Positions 25,157 through 33,735 of a stretch of DNA of 64,000 nucleotides are shown here, piece by piece. Both the position numbers and the translations under genes were made by a program. The notes under the pieces are model-generated. The model searched no databases, was not told the DNA's origin, and worked only from the letters and a program-made list of their open reading frames with translations. The DNA is from Flammeovirga aprica JL-4 (GTDB lineage Bacteria; Bacteroidota; Bacteroidia; Cytophagales; Flammeovirgaceae). Numbering within the stretch: the stretch's first letter is position 1; the number at the start of each line of letters is the position of its first letter. The DNA is taken from assembly GCF_012844305.1 (NCBI RefSeq), contig NZ_JABANE010000047.1, forward strand, positions 1 through 64,000, written 5' to 3'.

Positions 25157-25969
25157 TTAATTCCAGATTTCAGCTTCTTCTTTAGAGTAAGTATACTTCA
25201 CAGGCTTTTCTTTCATGCTGTTTGATTTCCCTTTAGTTGTGCGTTGCGGAATTTCTTTAAAGTGAGGTGCAAAGCGTTTTTTCTGAACATACTTGTAGGA
25301 GTTCTTGCCATGACCTTTACCATAATACATCTTTGTAAGGGTCAGTTGTTGTTTTACCTTAATATAATTAGGTTTGAAATTCGCCGCTTTTCTAGCAATT
25401 CTTCTATTTCTTGAGCGGTCTACCACCACATAACCGCCTTTAAATCCGGCGGCCTTTTTACTTACTTTTCTTCCCTTGTTTTTCTCAACAACCACATAAC
25501 CGCCTTTATATCCGGCAGCCTCTTTGCTCACTTTTCTTCCTTTATTTTTCTCAACAACTACATACCCTTTGTGGCCTGCAACTGTTTTGTTCATTTTCTT
25601 CCCTTTATTCTTGTCCACTACTACCTCTACTGCACTGCTAAGCTGTTTTTTGCTATTTTTTTTCTTCTGTTTATCAGAAGTAGCATTAGTATAAGGTTTG
25701 AATTTTTTCATGTCTTGTTTGACACTCTTCCTAGCATTATCTGAGAATTTAATACCAGTATCCACCTTGCCTGCTTGTTTGAGGTTTCTTTTCGTCCTCT
25801 GCTTGTCCATAGGAGTATTCGTCACTTTCTTCTGACGATTTTGGTAATCCTCATAAGTGTTTACTTCTTCTTGTTTTTTTTGAGCAGAAACACTATTCGT
25901 GAAAAAGATGAATATAAAGGAGAATAGGAGTAATGAGAGTTTATTTATTGAAAACAATTGATGACCCAT
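25157..25969 (-). CDS. Secreted Lys-rich protein with tandem ~25-residue repeats
   Basis: This 270-residue protein is unrecognised. A signal peptide is clear (hydrophobic core, then SVSAQKK near residue 30). The mature part is very basic and holds four tandem repeats of about 25 residues around 130-225, of the form GGYVVVEKNKGRKVSKKAA, with the last degenerate (DRSRNRRIARKAANFK). The pattern suggests an envelope protein binding an acidic partner such as polysaccharide, DNA or the cell wall; this is inference from charge. The ATG at 25969 places its start 25 bases inside the end of the upstream TauE/SafE gene, implying coupled expression. Repeat-driven length variation is likely among strains. 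Confidence 0.7.
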   Translation of the reverse strand: MGHQLFSINKLSLLLFSFIFIFFTNSVSAQKKQEEVNTYEDYQNRQKKVTNTPMDKQRTKRNLKQAGKVDTGIKFSDNARKSVKQDMKKFKPYTNATSDKQKKKNSKKQLSSAVEVVVDKNKGKKMNKTVAGHKGYVVVEKNKGRKVSKEAAGYKGGYVVVEKNKGRKVSKKAAGFKGGYVVVDRSRNRRIARKAANFKPNYIKVKQQLTLTKMYYGKGHGKNSYKYVQKKRFAPHFKEIPQRTTKGKSNSMKEKPVKYTYSKEEAEIWN

Positions 25970-26748
25970 GTTGGTATATGAAACATTTTTAAGATAGAGA
26001 CCACAACCATGCAGACTAAAAGCCATTTGATAAAATTATTAGCTTTTTCTGATCCTGATGCAAACTTACCTGCAAACCATGTGCCTATCACCTGACCTAT
26101 AGCCAATAAGATAGCCGCAAACCATACTACTTGCCCTTTTAAGAGGAAAACCACAAAAACAGGAAGTGTGTAGGTGGCAATAATGAGCATTTTGATTGCA
26201 TTAGCTCTAATTAACGTCATTTTTCCCAGATTTGAAACTCCCACAAGAATCATAATACCAATTCCTGCCTGTACAAAACCGCCATAGAAGCCAATAGCAA
26301 AGAAAATAATGTTATCCCTCCAATATTGAAATTTTGGTTTCTGTCCTACTTTAATAGAAAATGACTTTGTGGATTTTCCTTCTTTGAAAATAGGAATCAG
26401 CATAAAAACCATCAAGGTACCTATGATATACTGTAAAGTATCTTCATCAATATCAGCTACGGTAAATGCTCCAAAAATAGCTCCTATCAAAGATGGAATC
26501 AGGTATTTAAGGGATGAAGGGATATCAAGAAGTTTATTTTTATGGAAAGTATATGCCCCTGTGAAGTTTTGGAATAAAATACCCAATCTATTTGTACCAT
26601 TGGCCATACCAACGGGCATACCCAAAAACATTAATAATGAAAGGGTAAACAGAGACCCTCCGCCGGCAAGTGTATTCACTATACCAGCCACTATTCCTGT
26701 AATTATGTAGGCAATGATTGATGTATATTCCAGTAAGTGCGGATCCAT
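25945..26748 (-). CDS. TauE/SafE family sulfite or anion exporter
   Basis: This 267-residue polytopic protein (about eight spans) matches the TauE/SafE family (formerly DUF81), linked to export or import of sulfite, sulfoacetate and related anions. The N-terminal GIVAGIVNTLAGGGSLFTL and the second half FYGGFVQAGIGIMILVGVS are the paired family repeats. It overlaps the start of the Lys-rich repeat protein by 25 bases. It is divergent from serS, with a 103-base intergenic region. The substrate is unknown. Confidence 0.9.
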   Translation of the reverse strand: MDPHLLEYTSIIAYIITGIVAGIVNTLAGGGSLFTLSLLMFLGMPVGMANGTNRLGILFQNFTGAYTFHKNKLLDIPSSLKYLIPSLIGAIFGAFTVADIDEDTLQYIIGTLMVFMLIPIFKEGKSTKSFSIKVGQKPKFQYWRDNIIFFAIGFYGGFVQAGIGIMILVGVSNLGKMTLIRANAIKMLIIATYTLPVFVVFLLKGQVVWFAAILLAIGQVIGTWFAGKFASGSEKANNFIKWLLVCMVVVSILKMFHIPTWVINCFQ

Positions 26749-26851
26749 GGATAGTTTTTAGGATAATTTCTTTTTTTTCACACAGGTTAATTAAGTCGCC
26801 ACCTAAAAGTTAACTATATTTGCAGTCAAAATTCAAATAATACAGACCAAA

Positions 26852-28126
26852 ATGTTATTAGTTTCATATATATCTGAAAATAAGGCCGAAGTAATCGAAG
26901 GATTGAAGAAGAGATTCTTCGACGAGCCTGAAACTACAGTAAATAAAGTTCTTGAGCTAGACGAGGAAAGACGTCAAACTCAGAAAGATAGAGACGATGC
27001 ACAAGCAGAAGCCAACAAAAGTGCTAAGCAAATTGGTATGCTTATGAAGTCTGGTCAAAAAGACGAGGCTGAAGCGGCGAAGGCATCTGCTGCAACAAAT
27101 AAACAAAAAGCGAAGGACTTGAGTTCAAGAGTGTCCGAGCTTGAAGGAGAATTACAAAAATTACTTTATCAAATACCAAACATTCCAAGAAAACATGTTC
27201 CTGTCGGAAAAACGGACGAGGACAATGAGGTAATGTATGAGCGTGGTGAAAAACCTACTTTGCCTGAAAATGCAAAGCCGCACTGGGATTTGATCGAGCA
27301 ATACGATATTGTTGATTTCGAATTAGGAAATAAAGTAACTGGAGCAGGCTTCCCATTCTATAAAGGAAAAGGAGCTCGTATTCAGAGAGCTTTGATCAGC
27401 TTCTTCTTAGATGAGGCAACTGATGCAGGTTATATGGAAGTACAGCCTCCAATTCTTATCAACGAAGCTTCAGGATATGGTACAGGGCAGTTGCCGGACA
27501 AAGAAGGACAGATGTACTACATGGGTGCGGATGATCTTTACTTAATCCCAACAGCTGAGGTGCCGATCACGAATATGTTCAGAGGAGAGTTGTTGCAAGA
27601 AAACGACCTTCCAAAGAAAATGGCAGGACATACACCATGTTTCAGAAGAGAAGCAGGTTCATGGGGTGCTCACGTAAGAGGATTGAACAGACTTCATCAA
27701 TTTGATAAGGTGGAGATCGTTGAAATCCAAAAACCAGAGGATTCTGAAGAAGCACACGAAAGAATGACAAGACATGTAGAGATGCTTTTGGAAAAATTAG
27801 AGCTTCCTTACCGTAGATTGTTATTATGTAGTGGCGACTTGGGTGTGAACGCAAATCTTTGCTACGATTTAGAAGTGTGGTCAGCCGCTCAAGGACGCTG
27901 GTTGGAAGTGAGTTCAATCAGTAACTTCGGTAACTACCAAGCTAACCGCTTGAAATTGAGATACAGAGACAACAATAAAAAGACGTCTCTATTACATACA
28001 TTAAATGGATCAGCATTGGCTTTACCAAGAGTTTTAGCAGCAATTCTTGAAAATAACCAGACCGAAAAAGGTATAATGATTCCTAAAGTATTGCAGAAAT
28101 ACACCAATTTTGAGGTAATAGACTGA
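26852..28126 (+). CDS. serS: Seryl-tRNA synthetase
   Basis: This 424-residue class II synthetase charges tRNA-Ser (and tRNA-Sec) with serine. The N-terminal domain is a long coiled coil (residues about 25-105, for example RQTQKDRDDAQAEANKSAKQ) that reads the long variable arm of tRNA-Ser. The catalytic core has TAEVPITNMF near 237, motif 2 as PCFRREAGSWG near 262 and motif 3 near 390. Length is normal. A -7 box TATATTTG at 26815-26822 with a weak -33 gives a very short leader. Because SerRS recognises variable arms and G73, it is a plausible candidate partner for the tRNA-like RNAs at 22.2-22.75 kb; that is inference. Confidence 0.97.
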   Translation: MLLVSYISENKAEVIEGLKKRFFDEPETTVNKVLELDEERRQTQKDRDDAQAEANKSAKQIGMLMKSGQKDEAEAAKASAATNKQKAKDLSSRVSELEGELQKLLYQIPNIPRKHVPVGKTDEDNEVMYERGEKPTLPENAKPHWDLIEQYDIVDFELGNKVTGAGFPFYKGKGARIQRALISFFLDEATDAGYMEVQPPILINEASGYGTGQLPDKEGQMYYMGADDLYLIPTAEVPITNMFRGELLQENDLPKKMAGHTPCFRREAGSWGAHVRGLNRLHQFDKVEIVEIQKPEDSEEAHERMTRHVEMLLEKLELPYRRLLLCSGDLGVNANLCYDLEVWSAAQGRWLEVSSISNFGNYQANRLKLRYRDNNKKTSLLHTLNGSALALPRVLAAILENNQTEKGIMIPKVLQKYTNFEVID

Positions 28127-28165
28127 TAGATAGTTGATATTTATCGTTGTTAACGGGTAAGTTAC

Positions 28166-28196
28166 TTGTTTATTAATTATAAATACAATATTTTTG
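28166..28196 (+). promoter_or_regulatory. Promoter of rpsT
   Basis: TTG at 28166-28168 is followed after 20 bases by TATTTTTG at 28189-28196, a full -7 match with one extra spacer base. Transcription from about 28203 gives a 65-nt leader. Confidence 0.7.
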
Positions 28197-28267
28197 CATT
28201 CCGTTTGGGAGAAGTTCGTGAGGATGGTATTCCAAGCTTTATCTAAGAATTTTAATACATATATATA

Positions 28268-28525
28268 ATGGCAAATCATAAGTCAGCAAAAAAGAGAATT
28301 CGCTCTAACGAAGCGAAACGCTTGAGAAATAGATATCAACTTAAAACTACTCGTACTTTTGTTAAGCGTTTACGTGAAACAAAAGATCACGGTGAGGCAG
28401 TTGAGCTTTATAGCAAAGTTGCATCTATGATTGATAAGTTAGCTAAGCGTAACATCATTCATAACAAAAACGCAGCAAACAAGAAGTCTAAATTAGCGAA
28501 GCACGTAAACAAACTTGCTGCTTAA
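28268..28525 (+). CDS. rpsT: 30S ribosomal protein S20
   Basis: This is an 85-residue, very basic, all-helical S20 that binds 16S rRNA in the body of the 30S subunit. The start ANHKSAKKRIRSNEAKRLRN and the segment IIHNKNAANKKSKLAKHVN are diagnostic. It is monocistronic with its own promoter and terminator; S20 often regulates its own mRNA in bacteria. Confidence 0.97.
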   Translation: MANHKSAKKRIRSNEAKRLRNRYQLKTTRTFVKRLRETKDHGEAVELYSKVASMIDKLAKRNIIHNKNAANKKSKLAKHVNKLAA

Positions 28526-28558
28526 TTTTAGATGAAAAGCTAAAGTTGAAAAACATTG

Positions 28559-28592
28559 AAGCCAAGATTTAATTAAATCTTGGCTTTTTTTT
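28559..28592 (+). terminator. Terminator of rpsT
   Basis: AAGCCAAGATTT and AAATCTTGGCTT form a perfect 12-bp stem over an AATT loop, followed by eight T. Confidence 0.92.
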
Positions 28593-28645
28593 ATGCTTTT
28601 AATTACTAATTTTGATTTAAGTATTAGGACAAAAGAAATGTTTTG

Positions 28646-28733
28646 AATGAAGAATTAAGATTCTTGTTGTGGCTTAATAACCACCATAAAAACCATTTTA
28701 CGAACCAGAATTCTATATTCTTAATTCTTCATT
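28646..28733. repeat. 15-bp inverted repeats flanking ~58 bp
   Basis: AATGAAGAATTAAGA (28646-28660) is the exact reverse complement of 28719-28733. The 88-bp unit has no coding content. It could be a small miniature element or a chance product of AT-rich repeated DNA; no clear target duplication was seen. Confidence 0.35.
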
Positions 28734-28795
28734 AAAAAAGTTCCTCAGTACTTAGTACTTATTCTCAATCTATTTTATCGACTAATCCATCGATT

Positions 28796-30013
28796 ATGCA
28801 TAATAAGCATTTACTTATTGTATTTTTTTTACTATTGGCAAATACATCTTTCGCTCAAACGTGGGACTTTTTAAAAGCCGACACTACGGATGCCAATAAA
28901 ACCTATCCTAGACAAATCTTCGGTCAAACCAAAGTACACTTTGGAGGGCACTTTTCTACTGGTGTAGATGGTTTGGAAGAAGTGGAACGCAACTACTTTT
29001 CAGCTTTAGAACTAAGAGTAGGCTGGAAGGGATACGGAAGGAAAAAATGGCATAAATTATTCGGCTACCCTAATTATGGACTGGGCCTTTATCAAGCCAC
29101 TTTCTTCCCTGAAGCAAATATTTTAGGGAGTCCTTCTGCTGTATACGGCTTCTTTAATGCTCCTTTTAGAAGATATAAAAAATGGAGTTTGATGTATGAT
29201 TTAGGCGTAGGTTTAGCTTATGACTTTTTTGGTTATGACCCCAAAAACAATCCGGATCAGACAGCGATAGGTAGTGAATTCAATGTGTATTTTACAGTAA
29301 GTGTAGAAGGAGAATTCAAAATATCACCAAGAATAGATGGAACATTAGGGCTATTATTTACGCACTTCTCTAATGGAAGAACACGTACACCGAACAAAGG
29401 GGTAAACCTCTATGGATTAAACGCGGGTATTAAATATAATTTTAATACCTATATCCCTAAGAAAGGAAGTCAATTTGTAGAAAAGAAGAAAGACCCAAGG
29501 TTGAAATATATTGATCATACTTTTGATGAGTTCAAGCCTTTCTGGGAGTATTATGCTTTTGTAGCAGGAGGATGGAATACTTCGCCTTATGATATAGAAG
29601 ATCGTGATTTATACTATGGTGTAGCTACCATTGGTTTAGATGTGGCAAGACATTACAGTTATAAAGGAAAGTATGGAATTGGTATTGATGTTTTTCGAGA
29701 TGGTTCTTTAGTAGAAGAATACAAGTCAGATTACCCTAATGGAGTGCCGAACAGTAAACTTTGGTATGCCGGTATTCACTTCTCTCATGAATTGTTGATT
29801 CATCGCATTACGTTAGTGACTCAAGTGGGTGTTCCATTTGCCTATGTAAAAGGCCGTGGAGGTTGGTATGCAAGAGTTGGTGGACGTTATGACTTTACCC
29901 GTAAGATGTTCGCTCATGTAGCTTTAAAAACGCCAGGAGGCTTTATTGCTGACTTTGTAGAGTGGGGAATAGGGTTTAGAATGTACGGTAAGAACAAAGA
30001 CCCTAGAATGTAA
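28796..30013 (+). CDS. Acyloxyacyl hydrolase (lipid A 3-O-deacylase, PagL-like)
   Basis: This 405-residue outer-membrane protein has a signal peptide (cleavage after SFAQ near residue 21) and a beta-barrel pattern. The first half fits PagL, which removes the 3-O acyl chain of lipid A: the catalytic motif THFSNGRTRTPNKG near residue 190 carries the His-x-Ser-Asn pair. E. coli-type PagL is about 150-170 residues, so this long form has an extra barrel-like half (about 235-405) that looks like a second related module (GIHFSHELLIHRI with its own HFSH near 330). It could tailor lipid A made by the lpx genes at 38-42 kb. The enzymatic role is inferred from the motif. Confidence 0.8.
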   Translation: MHNKHLLIVFFLLLANTSFAQTWDFLKADTTDANKTYPRQIFGQTKVHFGGHFSTGVDGLEEVERNYFSALELRVGWKGYGRKKWHKLFGYPNYGLGLYQATFFPEANILGSPSAVYGFFNAPFRRYKKWSLMYDLGVGLAYDFFGYDPKNNPDQTAIGSEFNVYFTVSVEGEFKISPRIDGTLGLLFTHFSNGRTRTPNKGVNLYGLNAGIKYNFNTYIPKKGSQFVEKKKDPRLKYIDHTFDEFKPFWEYYAFVAGGWNTSPYDIEDRDLYYGVATIGLDVARHYSYKGKYGIGIDVFRDGSLVEEYKSDYPNGVPNSKLWYAGIHFSHELLIHRITLVTQVGVPFAYVKGRGGWYARVGGRYDFTRKMFAHVALKTPGGFIADFVEWGIGFRMYGKNKDPRM

Positions 30014-30023
30014 ACTGAAGCTT

Positions 30024-30995
30024 TTAGAGTAGTTGCTTCCATGTACCTTTCCATAAATTGTATTTGAAAGTACTAGGAAGTGATTGCCAGAAATATTTGT
30101 TGATCTCAACACTAAAAGAAGGTTGCATATAGCAGTTGATTGCACAGCCTTCACATTCAGGAAGTCGTCCTTCATTTTGGATGATTTCCTGAATTTTTTT
30201 TGATTGATATAACTCCTTTAAATTATTTTCAATAGGAAAGGCTTGTTTGCCTAAATGATAACAAGGAAGGATCAATTCATTTTTTGGAGAAATAACAATG
30301 CAACTACTTGCCGCTTTGCAAATAGGGTCTTCTATTTTATTTCCTCCATCTTTTCGGAGGTTGATTAATGCATCATTCAAAAATACTCTTTTCTTTTTCG
30401 TCCATTTTTCAAGTGCATCCATGGTTGAAGTGGAAAGTCCTCCACCGATATCACCATAAGAAAAAAGAGGATTTAGTATTAATACAAGATTTTTTTGAAA
30501 AGTAATATTCCGATAAACCTTATCAATTTCCTCAACATTATCATCCATTACCGTAAAAAGAATATCAGGTTTTTCACCCAATGAAAGAGCAATGTCAATA
30601 GATTCCATTATTTTATCATAACACTTCACTCCTCTGCCTTTGTCGTGTTTTTGAGCATCATATGAATCTAATGAAAAGTGAAGCATATCAATTAACCCCT
30701 TCAGTTGTTTCGCTCTTTTAGGATAAAGCAATCCATTAGAAGTCACAGTGGTGATAAAGCCGTATTTTTTTGCTAAAGCGAGAAGTAAATGTAGTTCTTG
30801 ATGTAATAAAGGTTCACCTCCAGTAAAATCAATGACGCGAACACCAAGTTTTTTTAAAGCCTTGAAATTCTCTTCAGCCTGTTCTAAAGTGATGTAAGGA
30901 GAAGGTTTTTCCCATATATCACAAAAATGACACTTGGCATTGCACCTATAAGTGACATAATAATTACATAAAACCGGATGGGAGATGAGTCTCAT
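30024..30995 (-). CDS. Radical SAM protein with C-terminal Cys cluster
   Basis: This 323-residue protein has the 4Fe-4S/SAM motif CNAKCHFCDIW (CX3CX2C) near residue 18, GGEPLLH near 60 and SNG near 85, typical of radical SAM enzymes. The C-terminal part (after about 225) holds a second set of cysteines (C in DPICKAAS, CYH, CEGCAINC), resembling SPASM-type auxiliary cluster domains found in peptide and cofactor maturases. No small peptide substrate gene is obvious nearby. It is convergent with the PagL-like gene, 10 bases from its stop. Function is unknown. Confidence 0.85.
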   Translation of the reverse strand: MRLISHPVLCNYYVTYRCNAKCHFCDIWEKPSPYITLEQAEENFKALKKLGVRVIDFTGGEPLLHQELHLLLALAKKYGFITTVTSNGLLYPKRAKQLKGLIDMLHFSLDSYDAQKHDKGRGVKCYDKIMESIDIALSLGEKPDILFTVMDDNVEEIDKVYRNITFQKNLVLILNPLFSYGDIGGGLSTSTMDALEKWTKKKRVFLNDALINLRKDGGNKIEDPICKAASSCIVISPKNELILPCYHLGKQAFPIENNLKELYQSKKIQEIIQNEGRLPECEGCAINCYMQPSFSVEINKYFWQSLPSTFKYNLWKGTWKQLL

Positions 30996-31092
30996 GGGAG
31001 GGAAGAGGGTTGTAGGGGTAGACCTACATGTCTACCCTCCAATTAGATTATTTTTAAATGAATTCACCGAAATTATACGGCTAATTCGATTA

Positions 31093-31731
31093 TTAAATTT
31101 CCTTCGCAGGCATACCGAACACCGTAGTATTCGCTTTAACTTCAGTCATTACCAATGAACCTGGAGCAACTTTAGCATTTTCTCCTACAATCACATTAGA
31201 AGAAATAATTGCACCCGATCCAATAAAGGCACCTTTGCCAATTTGAGCACCCGAACCGATGATTGCACCAGATCCTATAGAAACAAAATCATCAAGAATG
31301 ACATTGTGTTCAAGCACTGCATTACTGTGAATAATACAATTTTCAGGAACTTTGGCATCATAGCCAATTCTAGCCCCAGCATTGATGAAGTTACCGTATC
31401 CTAAGAAAGCGGACTCTGAAATACTAGCGTCTTTATGAATCGCATTGACAGGCATTACCTTACGGCGCTCCTTCAACATTTTCACAACTTTCTGACGCGT
31501 ATCATGGTCTTCAATAGCCACAAAAGCATCGCATTTTTTACCAATATGCTTCAAGAAGCCACCATCTTCAGGAGACCCCATGACAGAAATTTCACCAATT
31601 TCAGCACCATGAAGTTCTTCATCTGCATCAAGGAAGCAGTAAACAATAATGTCTTGACTTTTGAAAATGTCTAGTGCGGCTTTACCCATACCACTAGCAC
31701 CAAGTATAATTACTGGATTAAGATGGTCCAT
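31093..31731 (-). CDS. NeuD-family sugar O-acyltransferase
   Basis: This 212-residue protein matches the sialic-acid O-acetyltransferase NeuD / PglD type. The N-terminal Rossmann-like part carries IILGASGMGKAALDIF near residue 8. From about residue 100 there are left-handed beta-helix hexapeptide repeats (ISESAFLGYGNFINAGARIG and onward), ending in the GMPAKEI tail typical of the fold. It probably acetylates an amino or hydroxyl group of a surface sugar with acetyl-CoA. It is preceded by a terminator and stands alone, without a visible polysaccharide cluster. Confidence 0.88.
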   Translation of the reverse strand: MDHLNPVIILGASGMGKAALDIFKSQDIIVYCFLDADEELHGAEIGEISVMGSPEDGGFLKHIGKKCDAFVAIEDHDTRQKVVKMLKERRKVMPVNAIHKDASISESAFLGYGNFINAGARIGYDAKVPENCIIHSNAVLEHNVILDDFVSIGSGAIIGSGAQIGKGAFIGSGAIISSNVIVGENAKVAPGSLVMTEVKANTTVFGMPAKEI

Positions 31732-31801
31732 AATTTTTTTATTGTTTTAAAATACTGAAAGAAAGCAATCAGGTAGGGTAAATACTTCTCTATCTGACTA
31801 C

Positions 31802-31846
31802 TAAACAAAACGGATAGCATATGTAAGTTACACATGCCATCCGTTT
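31802..31846 (-). terminator. Terminator downstream of proS
   Basis: The stem AAACGGAT(G)GCAT pairs with ATGC(T)ATCCGTTT on the minus strand; the two A-C mismatches on the plus strand become G-U pairs on the minus strand. TTTTGTTTAG follows. It lies about 210 bases past the proS stop; 31847-32057 holds no gene. Confidence 0.75.
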
Positions 31847-32057
31847 AATATAATTTTTAGCTTATGAATTTCTCCCTAAGCGTATTATTTATTTTAAGTA
31901 AGTACTAAGACAAAAGTAGGTAATATTTAATTCTTAATTATTTTTTGTGAGTACAACGTAAAAAAACGTATAAATAGTGGTTCTATTAATCGTTTTTTTA
32001 AGGCAGTAATTGCAAAACAATAATATGAATTAGTATTAAATAATTTTGTTTTGGTGC

Positions 32058-33533
32058 TTAATAAGCCTTCGCGAAAAGAACTCTTTGCGTAGAAGGTTTG
32101 CCAGTGTAGATACAAGCACCCTCTTCTTGCTCATTGTTTAAAGGAATACAACGAATTGTCGCTTTTGTCAATTCTTTGATCTTATCTTCAGTTTCGCCAG
32201 TTCCATCCCAGTGTGCAGAAATGAAGCCACCTTTGTTTTCTAAAAGATCTTTGAATTCATCAAAAGTATCCGCTTTAGTAATATGAGCCTCACGGTAATC
32301 AAATGCTTTTTGGTAGATATTCGCTTGAATTTCCTCTAAAAGTTTTTGAACCGTCTCAACTACGTTGTCTAATTGGTAAGTGTTTTTCTCCTTAGTATCA
32401 CGACGAGCAATTTCAACAGTGCCATTTTCAAGGTCACGTTGTCCCATTGCCATACGTACAGGAACACCTTTTAATTCCCAATCTGCGAATTTGAAACCAG
32501 GACGTAATGCGTCTCTGTCATCAAATTTCACTGAAATATTTAAAGCTTGTAATTCTTTTTGAATCACTTTTACTTTTTCAGCAATCGCATCCAATTGTTC
32601 TTGTCCTTTGTAAATAGGAACAATCACCACTTGGATAGGAGCTAATTTTGGAGGTAACACTAAGCCCTCGTCATCAGAGTGAGCCATAATTAATGCTCCC
32701 ATCAAACGTGTACTTACACCCCAAGAAGTACCCCAAACGTGCTCTAACTTGTTGTCTTTGTCAGAGAACTTCACATCAAATGCTTTTGCAAAGTTTTGAC
32801 CTAAGAAGTGAGAAGTACCAGCTTGTAATGCTTTCCCGTCTTGCATCATTGCTTCAATACAGAACGTATCAACAGCACCTGCAAATCTTTCGTTAGCCGT
32901 TTTTACACCTTTTACTACAGGAACTCCCATGAAGTTCTCCGCGAAGTCAGCATATACTTCTAACATTTGCTTTGTTTCTGCTATCGCTTCTGATTCAGTA
33001 GCATGGGCCGTGTGACCTTCTTGCCATAAGAATTCAGAAGTACGAAGGAATAAACGAGTACGCATTTCCCAACGCATTACGTTAGCCCATTGGTTTACCA
33101 ATAAAGGAAGATCTCTGTACGATTGGATCCAGTTTTTATAAGTACTCCAGATCACTGTTTCAGATGTGGGGCGTACGATCAATTCTTCATCCAATTTAGC
33201 TTCGGGGTCTACAACAACACCAGAACCATCCTCTGCATTCTTAAGACGGTAGTGTGTCACTACAGCACATTCCTTCGCGAAACCATCTACGTGGTCTGCT
33301 TCTTTGCTTAAATAAGATTTTGGAATCAATAATGGGAAATACGCATTAGAGTGTCCAGTATCTTTGAACATCTTGTCTAATGTCTGTTGCATTTTTTCCC
33401 AGATCGCATATCCGTAAGGTTTCACAACCATACATCCACGCACTGCTGAATTTTCAGCAAGATCCGCTTTTTTTACCAACTCGTTATACCAAGCTGAATA
33501 ATCGTCGCTTCTTTTTGGTAAGCCTTTTGCCAT
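32058..33533 (-). CDS. proS: Prolyl-tRNA synthetase (eukaryote/archaeal type)
   Basis: This 491-residue class IIa synthetase charges tRNA-Pro. It is the short type without the bacterial INS editing insertion and has the zinc-binding-like C-terminal extension ending in a Tyr, as in eukaryotic and archaeal ProRS. Visible elements: [20 protein letters not shown] near residue 65, motif 2 as [19 protein letters not shown] near 158, TSETVIW near 118, and [16 protein letters not shown] near 362. Bacteroidota commonly use this form. The start matches the family. It is monocistronic on the minus strand. Confidence 0.96.
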   Translation of the reverse strand: MAKGLPKRSDDYSAWYNELVKKADLAENSAVRGCMVVKPYGYAIWEKMQQTLDKMFKDTGHSNAYFPLLIPKSYLSKEADHVDGFAKECAVVTHYRLKNAEDGSGVVVDPEAKLDEELIVRPTSETVIWSTYKNWIQSYRDLPLLVNQWANVMRWEMRTRLFLRTSEFLWQEGHTAHATESEAIAETKQMLEVYADFAENFMGVPVVKGVKTANERFAGAVDTFCIEAMMQDGKALQAGTSHFLGQNFAKAFDVKFSDKDNKLEHVWGTSWGVSTRLMGALIMAHSDDEGLVLPPKLAPIQVVIVPIYKGQEQLDAIAEKVKVIQKELQALNISVKFDDRDALRPGFKFADWELKGVPVRMAMGQRDLENGTVEIARRDTKEKNTYQLDNVVETVQKLLEEIQANIYQKAFDYREAHITKADTFDEFKDLLENKGGFISAHWDGTGETEDKIKELTKATIRCIPLNNEQEEGACIYTGKPSTQRVLFAKAY

Positions 33534-33611
33534 GATCTATAAAACTATCTGAAAGTGGTTACAATCAAGTATATAAATTGTCGTCTGAACTGTTAAAGTT
33601 AGTGATATATT

Positions 33612-33640
33612 GCTTATAATTATTATATTTGTCTATAAGC
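33612..33640 (+). promoter_or_regulatory. -7 box inside a GCTTATA/TATAAGC palindrome
   Basis: GCTTATA (33612-33618) and TATAAGC (33634-33640) are exact reverse complements, and the -7 box TATATTTG (33624-33631) lies between them. No TTG sits at -33. A repressor or activator dimer could bind the arms and control the Gly-rich secreted protein gene about 100 bases downstream. Confidence 0.35.
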
Positions 33641-33735
33641 TAATGCTAACCTATTTTTTTGAGTTCAATCGGAACACAAATATAATAGAATTTTGCTCCC
33701 ATTGATGTTTTTATAAAATAGTAACCACGTTTATT

